The notes: a model not told the origin generated them from the letters alone. DNA of 64,000 nt from Methanosarcinaceae archaeon (GCA_020055655.1 JAIPUR010000003.1:64612-128611); one strand, 5' to 3'; positions 1 to 10,922 are shown, counted from the first letter of the stretch. Numbers and translations: made by a program.

Positions 1-1068
1 AAGCCAGAACTTAATGGTTTCATTGCCTTTCTCATTTCCAAGCACATTATTGTAAATAATAGTTTCTTCATCAATGCTTCCTGATCCATCAAGTCCACCA
101 GTGACATATATTCTATTATTCTCACTGTCTGTGGCCTTGAATTCAAGCCATATTTGCCTGATCTCGGATACGCCAGTTGGGAGGTTATGCCCTGCTCCGG
201 AATTAGTGATCTGAACATTTACTGCTACATTTTCTCCGACACTTGCAGTTTCAGGGACATCTACCTCAAGAGTTGCAGCCTTTTGCAATCTTTCAATTGC
301 CAGTCCTTTTTCTTTTTCTGCACCCATCATTTCTGTTATAAACACATTTCCTCCAACTATGCTGTGTTGTGATATATGTTCTCTTTTTGGTGCACCAGAG
401 CCAGCTCTGCCGGGATTTGCTTCAAATTCAGTAATTCCGGGTGTCATGTGGCAGTCCTGACAATCTACATCTTCATCAGCATAAGAACTGTTTTTCCATG
501 TGCTATATGTATCATCAATGACAAGTCCATTGACTGGATGAATTACTTCATGACACATTCCACAGAATTCTGACCTTGTCTGTAGCTCCAGGTATTGTGA
601 ATCATGAAAAGCTGATCTGGAATCATTGAAAGGTCCCCATTTAGTGTCGCCGGGGCTGAGAGTAAATACTCCATTTCCAATACCGGCACTTTCTGATATG
701 GTATGGCAGAAATCACAGTTAACTCCTGTCTTTGCAATTTCACTCATTTGTGAGCCGTCAATTGGTGGTATCTCTTCTGCAACCACTCCTATGGGTGTAT
801 GACAACGTGAGCAGAATGTGTCAACAAGCCCGTCTGTATCTTTACTTGCGGCTTCGACTTCTTTTTGGTAAAAGGGGTCAGTGTACGCATAAGAGTGCAT
901 GGTGCCTTCCCATTCGATGTGTGTGATGGCATGGCAGCTTTTACATTTTTCATTTGATGTGAATTCATCAGATGTGTACTCTCCTGGTGCCGTTGGCTCT
1001 GCTGCATGAGCGCAAAATGCCAGTGCTATCATTGTCATGAAAAAAAGTACCAGTACTCTGGAATTAAT
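1..1068 (-). CDS. Multiheme cytochrome c (partial, C-terminus outside the window)
   Basis: The frame is open from the left edge to a stop at 1084-1086. It holds five CxxCH heme motifs in order: CKSCH, CSRCH, CDFCH, CGMCH and CQDCH (plus-strand positions 945 down to 448). The first part resembles cytochrome c554/c-prime-like proteins, and a motif SGAGHNLPTG follows downstream, common in large archaeal multiheme cytochromes. A hydrophobic N-terminal stretch ending AFCAHA looks like a signal peptide, so the protein is probably extracytoplasmic and moves electrons at the cell surface; this role is inferred. Start: GGGGGA at 1075-1080 is followed six bases later by ATT at 1068; the first ATG (1038) would remove the Arg-containing n-region. 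No ATG, GTG or TTG lies between. Confident as a multiheme cytochrome; substrate unknown. Confidence 0.85.
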   Translation of the reverse strand, partial: MNSRVLVLFFMTMIALAFCAHAAEPTAPGEYTSDEFTSNEKCKSCHAITHIEWEGTMHSYAYTDPFYQKEVEAASKDTDGLVDTFCSRCHTPIGVVAEEIPPIDGSQMSEIAKTGVNCDFCHTISESAGIGNGVFTLSPGDTKWGPFNDSRSAFHDSQYLELQTRSEFCGMCHEVIHPVNGLVIDDTYSTWKNSSYADEDVDCQDCHMTPGITEFEANPGRAGSGAPKREHISQHSIVGGNVFITEMMGAEKEKGLAIERLQKAATLEVDVPETASVGENVAVNVQITNSGAGHNLPTGVSEIRQIWLEFKATDSENNRIYVTGGLDGSGSIDEETIIYNNVLGNEKGNETIKFWL

Positions 1069-1173
1069 GCTAGATCCCCCTTGTCATTAATTATAGGATT
1101 ATTTTATGTTTGAACCAATTGATCAAGGTATGAAAAGGGATTGAAAATCCCTCTTTTACCTTTTACTTTCAGT

Positions 1174-1533
1174 TTATTTCAGTAATTTCAGCGCATCTTT
1201 ACATGCCGCAACTGCAGGAGCACCGGATGTTATGAAAATGATATCCATAGCTTCCATTATCTCTTCTTTCGTGACTCCATTGTTAAGTGCGCTTTTCATC
1301 TGTGATACAACACACTTTTCGCACTGCTTGGATGCAACAACTGCAAGTGCCATAAGTATCTTTGTCTTTGCAGAAAGTGCTCCGTCTTTGAGCAAACTGT
1401 GGTTACACATGTTGTATTTGTTCAAAAATTCAGAATCAAGATCATGTAGAACATTTAATATTTCAGGCGTGAACCCTAATTTGTCCGACATATCCCCTAC
1501 TAATTCTTTTCCACACTTGTCTCCTGTACACAT
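1174..1533 (-). CDS. Carboxymuconolactone decarboxylase-family (AhpD-like) protein
   Basis: A 119-residue protein with the AhpD/CMD fold signature: helical repeats around a CxxC pair (C71-E-K-C74) inside an ASKQCEKC segment. In this family the pair can reduce peroxiredoxins or act as a general disulfide reductase; the true substrate here is unknown. Extra cysteines sit near the N-terminus ([10 protein letters not shown]) and at NMCNH. It lies between the multiheme cytochrome and two Cys-rich DUF2180 genes on the same strand, which suggests a redox-stress role (inference). Confidence 0.85.
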   Translation of the reverse strand: MCTGDKCGKELVGDMSDKLGFTPEILNVLHDLDSEFLNKYNMCNHSLLKDGALSAKTKILMALAVVASKQCEKCVVSQMKSALNNGVTKEEIMEAMDIIFITSGAPAVAACKDALKLLK

Positions 1534-1568
1534 ATTTTATCTCTCCTTCTCCTTGTTAAATACAAATC

Positions 1569-1787
1569 TTAATCAAAACCATCTTCTATTGTTTTTTCGA
1601 TGCAATATTTGCAGATGAGTCTAGGCAATCCTTTTGGCAGCCTTTTTACATTAGGTGGCGTTCCAACTGATACTGGCATTTCCAGTTCTTTTGTGTGGTC
1701 TGCACAAAGACCCTTTCCGCAGGATATGCATATGCATGCTGCTTCATTGTCGCTTCCTTCTTCCATACAGTCATAACATTTCATCAT
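1569..1787 (-). CDS. DUF2180 family zinc-binding-like small protein (copy 1)
   Basis: A 72-residue protein that starts MMKCYDCMEEG and carries paired CxxC motifs (KCYDC, CISCGKGLC, CKYC) typical of DUF2180, a methanogen family of unknown function. The Cys pattern suggests a treble-clef or zinc-ribbon metal site. It lies 8 bases after the paralogous copy 2 and shares its N-terminal pattern, so this is a tandem duplication with a diverged C-terminal half. The start has ATG-ATG in tandem, and a GGTGA-like site lies just upstream. No enzymatic motif is visible. Confidence 0.75.
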   Translation of the reverse strand: MMKCYDCMEEGSDNEAACICISCGKGLCADHTKELEMPVSVGTPPNVKRLPKGLPRLICKYCIEKTIEDGFD

Positions 1788-1795
1788 GATATCAC

Positions 1796-2035
1796 CTAGT
1801 GGTTCTCCTTAAGAGCTTCATGGCAGGGTGTACAAATGATTTTTTTCCAGTGTTTTACATCGTCATATTTACATTCTACTCCCATGCCGCATTTCAGCTT
1901 AACACTATATTCCCCATCCCATACTGGTGTATCTTCTCTTTCGAGATGGTCTTTGCATACTCCTCTTCCGCAAATGATGCAGACACCTACAGTGTCAGTA
2001 TCTTTACCATTTTTTGCACATTCGTAACATTTCAT
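1796..2035 (-). CDS. DUF2180 family zinc-binding-like small protein (copy 2)
   Basis: A 79-residue paralogue of the gene downstream, beginning MKCYECAKNGKD, with CxxC pairs at KCYEC, CIICGRGVC and CTPC and a further CGMGVEC. The function of DUF2180 is not known; the cysteines suggest bound zinc. An in-frame ATG nine bases upstream (2044) would add three residues. I prefer 2035 because the family starts at MKCY and GTGGT precedes it at a fair distance. It is the first gene of the minus-strand run toward the cytochrome. Confidence 0.75.
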   Translation of the reverse strand: MKCYECAKNGKDTDTVGVCIICGRGVCKDHLEREDTPVWDGEYSVKLKCGMGVECKYDDVKHWKKIICTPCHEALKENH

Positions 2036-2044
2036 GATAACCAC

Positions 2045-3364
<1,320 letters not shown>

Positions 3365-3383
3365 AACACGTCGGAGGCAATTA

Positions 3384-4412
3384 ATGGCCCACCCTAAGAT
3401 TTTAGAGGTCATTGAACACGACGTATGTACTGCTTGTGGGGCATGTGTATCAACATGCCCTGCTGGCGCCATAACTATGGACAAGCATGCAGAGGTTCGT
3501 GACCCGGATAATTTAGAATACTACGTGAAAGGTGCAGCACCTGATGTATGTGAAGGTTGTTTCACATGTGGGAGACTCTGTCCTGTAATTGATGGATATG
3601 TCGATGATGAATTCGCAGATGTAAAGGAATTCTTCGCAGCAAAGAGTACGATCAAAGGTCAGGATGGTGGTGTAACTTCATTACTTGCAAAAGCATTGCT
3701 CGAATCAGGTGAAGTTGACTGTATTGTTGGTATTGCCAGAGATGAGAAATGGGATACCGAATTAATTCTTATGACCAAACCTGAGGACGTAGACCGAACC
3801 ACAGGTACCAAATATACTTATGATTCTGTTCTTTCAGCATTAAGGGATCCTTTCGAGAATTATGAAAAGATCGCTGTTATTGGTGTTCCATGCCAGGCAC
3901 ATGGTGCACGTTTGATCTCAGAAAACGTCAATGATAAAATTGTTTTAATTATGGGCCTGCTTTGTATGGAAAGTTTCCATCACGATGTAATGACCGAAAA
4001 AGTTGTCCCTGAAATCATGGGGCTTAAAGCTGAAGATGTCGTTAAGATGAACTTCAATAAGGGTCAGTTCTGGAATATCACAAAAGATGGTGAAGAGCAT
4101 ACTGTGAAGATCCCTGTGGTCGCACCACATGCAAGAAATCCATGCCATCACTGCTGTGACTATACATCAGTATCTGCAGATATCTCACTTGGTTCAGTAG
4201 GTGCTCCGGAAGGATGGAACTCTGTACTTATACGCACAGAAGCTGGTAAGAAATACTTCGACATGTTCAAAGACAAAGTTGAGATCATGGAAGACCCTAA
4301 ACCAGGAATGTTCCTTATCAAGAAGCTTGCTGCAATGAAGCATGACAATAACGAAGGACACTATCGTGAAGTCTGTGAAAAATTCACATTTGATGAATGT
4401 GGGATTCGTTGA
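3384..4412 (+). CDS. fpoF: F420H2 dehydrogenase subunit FpoF (FrhB family)
   Basis: 342 residues from ATG 3384, chosen because GGAGG lies at 3373-3377; the open frame extends further upstream into mer but that part is not coding. FpoF is the F420H2-oxidising input module of the membrane Fpo complex and carries FAD and two [4Fe-4S] clusters. Two ferredoxin motifs are visible near the N-terminus, CTACGACVSTCP (C15, C18, C21, C25) and CEGCFTCGRLCP, followed by an FrhB/FdhB-type domain with VPCQAHGAR and a CHHCCDYTS segment. In Methanosarcina fpoF likewise sits apart from the fpoA-O operon and next to mer. Confidence 0.95.
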   Translation: MAHPKILEVIEHDVCTACGACVSTCPAGAITMDKHAEVRDPDNLEYYVKGAAPDVCEGCFTCGRLCPVIDGYVDDEFADVKEFFAAKSTIKGQDGGVTSLLAKALLESGEVDCIVGIARDEKWDTELILMTKPEDVDRTTGTKYTYDSVLSALRDPFENYEKIAVIGVPCQAHGARLISENVNDKIVLIMGLLCMESFHHDVMTEKVVPEIMGLKAEDVVKMNFNKGQFWNITKDGEEHTVKIPVVAPHARNPCHHCCDYTSVSADISLGSVGAPEGWNSVLIRTEAGKKYFDMFKDKVEIMEDPKPGMFLIKKLAAMKHDNNEGHYREVCEKFTFDECGIR

Positions 4413-4419
4413 TGGATAA

Positions 4420-4944
<525 letters not shown>

Positions 4945-5065
4945 TCTGCATTCTTCTTATACCATAGGGGCACTTTCAGCATGCTTTGCTCAAATAGCTT
5001 TGATCCATTGTAATATGTAATATTATATTTTTCATTCATGCATAGGTAATATTTTTCAACAATAT

Positions 5066-5803
5066 CTATTTTTGAAGCTCTAGTTTTAGACTCTCAATAG
5101 GGTAACTCATGTACTGTCTGCTACCGATGTCTTTGTCTTCTTCAAGTATATTTACGGTAAACCCTGCACTTTCTGCATTTTTTATATATTCTTCCTTGAG
5201 CAGTGCAGCACCTATACAGGCACAGATAAGCACTTCATTATTTTTCTCTTCCGGGCTGAGTTCTTTTAACAGGACCATATCAGATATGTATGCTTTCCCG
5301 CCTTTTTTTAAAACCCTGTATGCTTCTTTGAACACCTTTGTTTTTTCCGGCACCAGATTAATAACGCAATTACTAATGACAATATCAATAGACTGCTCAT
5401 CGACTGGTAGGTCTTCTATGTCTCCATGTCAGAATTCCACATTGCTTATTTCGTATTTCTCAGCGTTTTTTCTTGCCTTATCTATCATATCCGCTGTCAT
5501 ATCTACGCCTATGGCCTTACTCTGTTCACCTACTTCCTGTGCAGCTATGAATGAGTCAAATCCGGCACCAGATCCCAGATCAAGTACAATGCTTCCCTCT
5601 TCGATGTTTCCAAATGCAATTGGATTACCGCATCCAAGTCCGGGATTTGTATCAGAAAACCCATCAATATCTTTTTCTTTGTATCCGATATACCTTGATA
5701 TGTCCTCTTTTGAAAGCTCAGTGCAGCAGCATCTATCGATAACTCCAATTGCTACTTTCCCATAGCTGTCGTTCACGACTGTTCTCTTTCTATTGTTGTC
5801 CAT
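5066..5803 (-). pseudogene. arsM: Arsenite methyltransferase-like gene (ArsM), interrupted by an in-frame TGA
   Basis: A single frame of 246 codons covers a full ArsM-type methyltransferase, apart from TGA at codon 125 (5429-5431). The N-terminal part has the RCCC cysteines, NPGLGCGNP and the SAM motif VLDLGSGAGFDSF. After the stop the same frame continues HGDIEDLPVDEQSIDIVISNCVINLVP, as short family motifs, to the normal end. The known reaction is SAM-dependent methylation of As(III). ArsM proteins usually have Arg after VEF, so CGA to TGA is a simple origin (inference). It may be a recent pseudogene, a read-through gene or a sequence error. AACTAGTT and a TATA-like GTTTATAAA lie upstream. 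Confidence 0.8.
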
Positions 5804-6106
5804 AATATTCTCTCTGTAGCATGATCAATTCACAAATTTTATAAACTAGTTCTACTTTTGCTTGCAAAGTATCATTATCATTATTATTGTTATTGTTATT
5901 ATTTGTATCAATTCATATTCCATTTATTTTATTAATTGTTATTTTTATGAATAACTATATGTAGTATATGTGAAGTACATATGGTCACTATGGCAAATAG
6001 ACGCATATCATCATAATATTTTCCAGCATTTGGTGAATATTTCATGCAATGTGTGCTAATTTGCAATTAAAGCAAGTGCTTATTGCTGAATTAAAGCTGG
6101 CTAATT
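5804..6106. promoter_or_regulatory. AT-rich divergent intergenic region with an inverted repeat
   Basis: 303 bases without a gene between the arsM-like gene (minus) and a membrane protein gene (plus). It holds a TATA-like GTTTATAAA on the minus strand near 5838-5846, a microsatellite of ATT/GTT triplets around 5878-5905, and a perfect inverted repeat ATATGT (5966-5971) / ACATAT (5977-5982) with a 5-base spacer. The repeat could be an operator, but no regulator gene is adjacent. Nothing else recognisable. Confidence 0.35.
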
Positions 6107-6427
6107 ATGGATAGGTATGTGCAAAGCATTTTTGGATCTTTTCTTTTCTTGTTTGGTGTTCTATTAGCCATGGAAGCTTATTTTGCTTATTTCAACATGA
6201 ATTCTGCTTTAATAGTTGTTGTTACGGTCGTTCTGCTTTTTGCAGGGATCAAGATACTGGCATTATCTAATGTGCCGCTTCTAAAATTCTTAATAGGTAT
6301 GTCTTTTGCTTTTGGTTTATTCGGCCATGCAAATGTATCCGGTGGGTATGTGAGTTTGATCATGGCTATTGTTCTGTTAGTTGTCTCTCTACTAGAATAT
6401 CGCAGGGATCTTTCCGAAAATCACTAG
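6107..6427 (+). CDS. Small integral membrane protein, unknown function
   Basis: 106 residues, almost entirely hydrophobic. Three to four membrane segments are apparent, around residues 9-27, 32-50, 57-73 and 80-97, with a charged C-terminal tail (EYRRDLSENH). I recognise no family. It stands alone: the neighbours on both sides are on the minus strand and unrelated. No clear ribosome site precedes ATG 6107, so the transcript may be leaderless or weakly translated. Confidence 0.6.
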   Translation: MDRYVQSIFGSFLFLFGVLLAMEAYFAYFNMNSALIVVVTVVLLFAGIKILALSNVPLLKFLIGMSFAFGLFGHANVSGGYVSLIMAIVLLVVSLLEYRRDLSENH

Positions 6428-6505
6428 ATATATTTCGTGATAATTGCCAAAAACGCAGAATCATAAGATTATGTTTTTTATAATCATATTAATAAATGTT
6501 CAGAA

Positions 6506-7057
6506 TTAGCTGAAGAATTGCTCGCTCCAATTTACAGAACCTGGCTTATATCTTTCTTCAAGTTCGCTGGTATTTTCCTGCTCAAGTCCTTTTATTATTT
6601 TGATAATGCTTGTAACAGTTCTTCCCATTGATTCTTCTGTTGTGTTAAGCTCAAAGACCTTTTTGCACCAATCCACGGATTCTGCCAGAATGATGTCCAG
6701 TGCTTCAGCTTCCAGATTCTCTTCTATTTTCTCAACAGAGTATTTTCTCTTGGCAAGCCGCTCCCTGAGAACATCAGGAGAAGTTCGCAGGACAATAATA
6801 TAGTCTGCAATATGGTGGGATAGGTGACTATCTATTATGGTAATATTCTTGTCATTATCTGCAATTTCAAGCACCCTATTTTCCACAAGATCTATGTCCG
6901 CAACCACGCAGTCACGCTGAGAGTCTACTTCGGAATAGAGTTTCTCTTCCCTGATCAATTCATTCAGGTGGATTATACGGTATTGTCCTCTATCTTCCAG
7001 CAGGCTGGTCAATGCGGTTTTGCCGGTACCGGGTGTACCTGTGATTCCTATAAGCAT
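6506..7057 (-). CDS. AK6/Fap7-type adenylate kinase family protein
   Basis: 183 residues with the P-loop GTPGTGKT at the N-terminus, the HLNEL segment and an RLAKRKYS lid-like motif typical of the AK6 (hCINAP/Fap7) family. In eukaryotes and archaea Fap7 binds uS11 and assists late small-subunit ribosome maturation while hydrolysing ATP; it also has adenylate kinase activity in vitro. That role here is by family. It lies 24 bases after trpG on the same strand and may be read through from the trp operon. Confidence 0.88.
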   Translation of the reverse strand: MLIGITGTPGTGKTALTSLLEDRGQYRIIHLNELIREEKLYSEVDSQRDCVVADIDLVENRVLEIADNDKNITIIDSHLSHHIADYIIVLRTSPDVLRERLAKRKYSVEKIEENLEAEALDIILAESVDWCKKVFELNTTEESMGRTVTSIIKIIKGLEQENTSELEERYKPGSVNWSEQFFS

Positions 7058-7081
7058 GGTTTTTAGAAGTGCTTTAAAGGC

Positions 7082-7669
7082 TTAATCCTTATGCTTGCTC
7101 GCGATCTTCAGGAAATTCTCCACGATCTTCATCCCTTCTTTTGTGAGTATTGATTCAGGATGGAACTGTACTCCGAAAACAGGATGTTCCTTGTGTTCCA
7201 CTGCCATTATTATATCGTCTTCTGTTCTTGCAGTTATTTGAAGTTCTTCTGCAAGTTTTTCGATTGCAAGGGAATGATATCTTCCGCCACTGAAAGTTTT
7301 TGGAACATCCTCGAAGAGTCTGGAATTCTTGTGTGTGATCTCAGAGGTCTTTCCATGTATTGGTCCTCCCTTTGTGTGTCCTATACTTCCACCAAATGTC
7401 ACATTAATTGCCTGATGTCCAAGACATACTCCAAGTACTGGAATTTCTGGTCCGAAATCTCTGATAATGCCCAGACATGTGCCAATATCCTTTGCATGCT
7501 GAGGATTTCCTGGTCCTGGGGATATTACTATCGCGTCTGGCTGGATATCTCTTACTTTATCAAGGCTCACTGTATTGGGGACTACTATAGTATCGGGCTC
7601 GATCATGGATACATAGTCCACAAGGTTCCATACAAAAGAATCCTTGTTATCGACAAATAGTACCCTCAT
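7082..7669 (-). CDS. trpG: Anthranilate synthase component II (glutamine amidotransferase)
   Basis: 195 residues. It hydrolyses glutamine and passes ammonia to TrpE to make anthranilate. The class I amidotransferase triad is visible: Cys in GVCLGHQAI and His/Glu in HPESIL, plus the oxyanion loop SPGPGNP. Its start overlaps the end of trpE by four bases, implying translational coupling. Last trp gene of the trpDFEG run. Confidence 0.96.
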   Translation of the reverse strand: MRVLFVDNKDSFVWNLVDYVSMIEPDTIVVPNTVSLDKVRDIQPDAIVISPGPGNPQHAKDIGTCLGIIRDFGPEIPVLGVCLGHQAINVTFGGSIGHTKGGPIHGKTSEITHKNSRLFEDVPKTFSGGRYHSLAIEKLAEELQITARTEDDIIMAVEHKEHPVFGVQFHPESILTKEGMKIVENFLKIASKHKD

Positions 7670-9240
7670 TTTTTCCCTCCGATAGCTTTGATCATTGCAG
7701 CCATTTTCCTTTCAGTCTCTTCAAACTCATATGTCGGGTCGGAATCTGCAACAACTCCGGCACCTGCCTGCACATAGGCAGTATTGTTCTTGATCAATAC
7801 TGTTCTAATGACAATAGCAAAATCAGCATCTCCATTCCATGTATAATAACCAACTCCACCGCCATATATTCCTCTGGATTCCACTTCGAACTCATCGATT
7901 ATTTCCATTGCTCTGATCTTTGGGGCACCGGAAAGTGTCCCGGCAGGGAAAACTGCTCTTGTAGCATCGAATTGGTCGCATTCATCTCGCAGATCTCCGC
8001 TGACAGTACTTTCTATGTGCTGTACATGGGAATATTTGATAACGCTCATAAGGTCATCAACTTTCACAGTTCCGCTTTCAGAAACCATTCTCACGTCATT
8101 TCGCCCAAGGTCCACAAGCATTATGTGTTCAGCACATTCCTTTTCATCATTGAGCATATGGGCAGCCAACTCTGCATCTTCTGCATCATCCTTTCCACGT
8201 GGGCAGGTTCCTGCAATTGGATTTGTGATTACTCTGTCCTCAAAGACTGTCATAAGTGTTTCAGGACTTGCTCCTACAATGCCCACCTCTTTGAAATTGA
8301 AAATGTACATGTATGGACTTGGATTTATATTCCTGAGCCTGATGTACAATTGTAGGGGCGTCTGGTTCATTTTTGCAGTGTATCGCCTGGACATAACTAC
8401 CTGGAATATATCTCCGTCAATGATGTGCTGCTTTGCTGCAAGTACTGCCTTCTCAAATGTTTCCTGGTCAGTATTTGGGACTGGCTCTTCTGCAGTTTCA
8501 TTGTCAGGTATGTCTTCACTGATACTTATGACTGCAGCCATACGCAATGAACGTTCCATGAGCTGTGCGTCTGCATAGGCGTGTTCATATACGGCACCAA
8601 GGTCGCTGGCATTTGTCACAAATGGTGTGACTACCATGTATGTCTCATTATCCAGATGATCAAAAACGACGTTCTTCGACATAATGGCAAAATGCATATC
8701 AGCTGTGTCTGCATCAGCTTTTTTCCCTTTTCCTAACCACGAATCATATACGTAATCATAGCTGTTGTAACCGATGGCTCCACCAAGGAATGTCTGTCTG
8801 TCAAAGCGATTTCCATTCAAGAGGTTAGTATCATTGCTGGTCGGGAAAATATTGCGGAAAGCGTCAAGTGCATCTTCTCCTTCTTCTATCTTGACCCTGA
8901 TCTTGCCGCCAATTAGTGATTCTGTTTTTCCCATTGCCTTTACTTTCTCATAGATGTATTTGGTGAGCTCGGAAGTTTGTTGACATTCTATTGTAAGGGT
9001 TCTATCCTGAATTGCAACTGCCATTTCCGGCTCGGAACCTACGAAGGAATATCTTGCATGCTTCTTTTCTTTCTCCACTGATTCCAGAAGGTATGAATGT
9101 CCTGCATTTTGCAGGGTTGCATATAACTGAAGGGGATTACAAACATTATCGACTTTTGCCATTAGCTGCACGATAGCAGGTTTAGGGGAGTCTTCAACAA
9201 GAGCTATGAACTCTTCTTTACTTAGATCAAATTCAACCAT
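7666..9240 (-). CDS. trpE: Anthranilate synthase component I
   Basis: About 525 residues. It converts chorismate to anthranilate with ammonia from TrpG. The feedback-site motif LLES occurs near the N-terminus (SYLLESVEKE) and the chorismate-binding segments PVPNTD..., VMSRRY, GASPETL, AGTCPRGKDD, GTLSGAPKIRA and GGGVGYY follow in family order. The start at ATG 9240 is preceded by AGGTG; a GTG six bases upstream would add two residues. It overlaps the end of trpF by eight bases. The LLES motif suggests tryptophan feedback inhibition (family knowledge). Confidence 0.96.
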   Translation of the reverse strand: MVEFDLSKEEFIALVEDSPKPAIVQLMAKVDNVCNPLQLYATLQNAGHSYLLESVEKEKKHARYSFVGSEPEMAVAIQDRTLTIECQQTSELTKYIYEKVKAMGKTESLIGGKIRVKIEEGEDALDAFRNIFPTSNDTNLLNGNRFDRQTFLGGAIGYNSYDYVYDSWLGKGKKADADTADMHFAIMSKNVVFDHLDNETYMVVTPFVTNASDLGAVYEHAYADAQLMERSLRMAAVISISEDIPDNETAEEPVPNTDQETFEKAVLAAKQHIIDGDIFQVVMSRRYTAKMNQTPLQLYIRLRNINPSPYMYIFNFKEVGIVGASPETLMTVFEDRVITNPIAGTCPRGKDDAEDAELAAHMLNDEKECAEHIMLVDLGRNDVRMVSESGTVKVDDLMSVIKYSHVQHIESTVSGDLRDECDQFDATRAVFPAGTLSGAPKIRAMEIIDEFEVESRGIYGGGVGYYTWNGDADFAIVIRTVLIKNNTAYVQAGAGVVADSDPTYEFEETERKMAAMIKAIGGKK

Positions 9241-9910
9241 TAACACACCTTGCTTCTCTTATAAACCTGCAGATCTTTGCAGGATCTTTTTTTCCATCTG
9301 TTTCTATTCCTGATGCCGTATCAACAGCAAAAGGCCGAACCTGTTCTACTGCTTCGCGAACATTTTCCGGTTTAAGCCCACCGGCAAGCATAACATCAAT
9401 ATTTGTATTTTCGACTATCTGACTGCTGACCGACCAGTCATGTATTTCTCCGGTCCCACCTACAGCATCGGCTTTACCTGAATCCAGCAAAATGGCATCT
9501 ATTATTCCTGTATCTGTCAGAGAATATATGTCTTCAAGCATTTTGTCTGCGATATCAATTTCTCCGACTGGTATGGTGAAAGTTTTTATTATCTTTTGCT
9601 GGCAATTATTTCTGATGATCTCAATTTCCTCTGCGGGGATATCACTGTGGATCTGGACTACATTTGGCTTGATCTTCCTGATAAGGTCCAGGGCTTCATT
9701 TCCATTTTCAGGCATCATAACAAGCACTGAGTCCACAAAAACCGGTACTTTACTTGCAAGTTCTAAGGCTGTTTGTGAATCTATTTTGCGGGGACTGTTC
9801 ACTGGTACTTCGGTGATAAGTCCTATGGCGTCAGCTCCACATTCAACTGCAAGTGCAATATCTTTTGCAGACTTCACGCCACATATCTTCACTCTAGGCA
9901 TGCGCTTCAT
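9233..9910 (-). CDS. trpF: Phosphoribosylanthranilate isomerase
   Basis: 225 residues of a TIM-barrel isomerase that converts PRA to CdRP, the third step of tryptophan synthesis. Seen: the N-terminal catalytic Cys motif VKICGVKS, and the phosphate-binding LAGGLKPENV and DTASGIE. ATG 9910 overlaps the trpD end by 17 bases and has GGGAT upstream; ATG 9901 is an alternative. trpC, trpA and trpB are not in the window. Confidence 0.95.
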   Translation of the reverse strand: MKRMPRVKICGVKSAKDIALAVECGADAIGLITEVPVNSPRKIDSQTALELASKVPVFVDSVLVMMPENGNEALDLIRKIKPNVVQIHSDIPAEEIEIIRNNCQQKIIKTFTIPVGEIDIADKMLEDIYSLTDTGIIDAILLDSGKADAVGGTGEIHDWSVSSQIVENTNIDVMLAGGLKPENVREAVEQVRPFAVDTASGIETDGKKDPAKICRFIREARCVNG

Positions 9911-10922
9911 CTAAGATCCCATCAATTCCATTATCACTGAATTCTATTAGTTTGTCCAGTGCCTTGCCACTGTCAATTACTTCTTCAACTATTGGAATTG
10001 CTTCCTTTATAGAATCTGCCTTGCCTGCAACGTAAAGTGCAGCAGCAGAGTTGATCACGATAATATCTCTCTTGGGTCCCTTTTCACCTTTGAGTATGTA
10101 GATTATGTCTCTTGCATTCTCTTCTGGTGTCCCGCCCACAATATCATTGGCAGTTGCGATCTTGATCCCAAGCTCTTCAGGGCTAATTGTGTATGTGCTG
10201 ACCTTTCCGTCTTTGAGCTCAGCAATAAATGTTGTGGAAAGGTTGGATATTTCGTCCATTCCATCTCCATGAACTACCATTGCTCTTTCAACTCCAAGCA
10301 TTTTCATGACCTCTGCAAATGGTTTACATAATTTCTGCTCAAATACACCTACAACTTGCACTTTGGCATTTGCAGGATTTGTGAGTGGTCCAAGCATATT
10401 GAATACAGTTCTTATTCCCATTTCCTGTCGAATTCCACCAACTCTTTTCATGGAAGGGTGGAACATAGGCGCGAACATGAATCCAATTCCTTTTGTTTCA
10501 ATAGCCTTTTTCACTTCTTCAGGTGCTTTGTCGACCTTGATCCCCAGCACTCTGAGTACCTCCGCACTTCCTGAGAGTGAAGTTATTGACCTGTTCCCGT
10601 GTTTTGCAACAGCCACTCCGGCGGCAGCTGTAACGATTGCTGAAGCTGTGGATACATTGATAGTGTTATGTTTGTCTCCTCCAGTCCCGACTACATCTAC
10701 AAGTGTGCCCTGTACCTCTGGCTCTATCATGTTAGCCACCTTTTTCATTCCAATGGCAAAGCCTGCAATCTCCTCAGAAGTTTCTCCTTTCATCTTTAGT
10801 GCCACAAGGAGACCGGCTATCTGTGCATCTGTGGCCTCTGTGAATATCTTTGTGATGGCATCTTCGGCTTCTTGAATGTTAAGGTTTTCACGTTCGCTGA
10901 TTTTTTTTATGTATGTTTTCAT
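9894..10922 (-). CDS. trpD: Anthranilate phosphoribosyltransferase
   Basis: 342 residues, usual length. It transfers the phosphoribosyl group from PRPP to anthranilate. The PRPP-binding motif GTGGDKHNTINVSTA and the KHGNRSITS loop are present. First gene of the trpDFEG operon; the leader holds the TATA box and tandem TGTACA-containing boxes described separately, so it is probably regulated by tryptophan. Confidence 0.96.
   Translation of the reverse strand: MKTYIKKISERENLNIQEAEDAITKIFTEATDAQIAGLLVALKMKGETSEEIAGFAIGMKKVANMIEPEVQGTLVDVVGTGGDKHNTINVSTASAIVTAAAGVAVAKHGNRSITSLSGSAEVLRVLGIKVDKAPEEVKKAIETKGIGFMFAPMFHPSMKRVGGIRQEMGIRTVFNMLGPLTNPANAKVQVVGVFEQKLCKPFAEVMKMLGVERAMVVHGDGMDEISNLSTTFIAELKDGKVSTYTISPEELGIKIATANDIVGGTPEENARDIIYILKGEKGPKRDIIVINSAAALYVAGKADSIKEAIPIVEEVIDSGKALDKLIEFSDNGIDGILDEAHA

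Noticed and set aside
5429-5431. TGA in arsM as selenocysteine
   Set aside because: The position is not a redox cysteine in the family (Arg is usual) and no SECIS-like element was recognised; a nonsense change is simpler.
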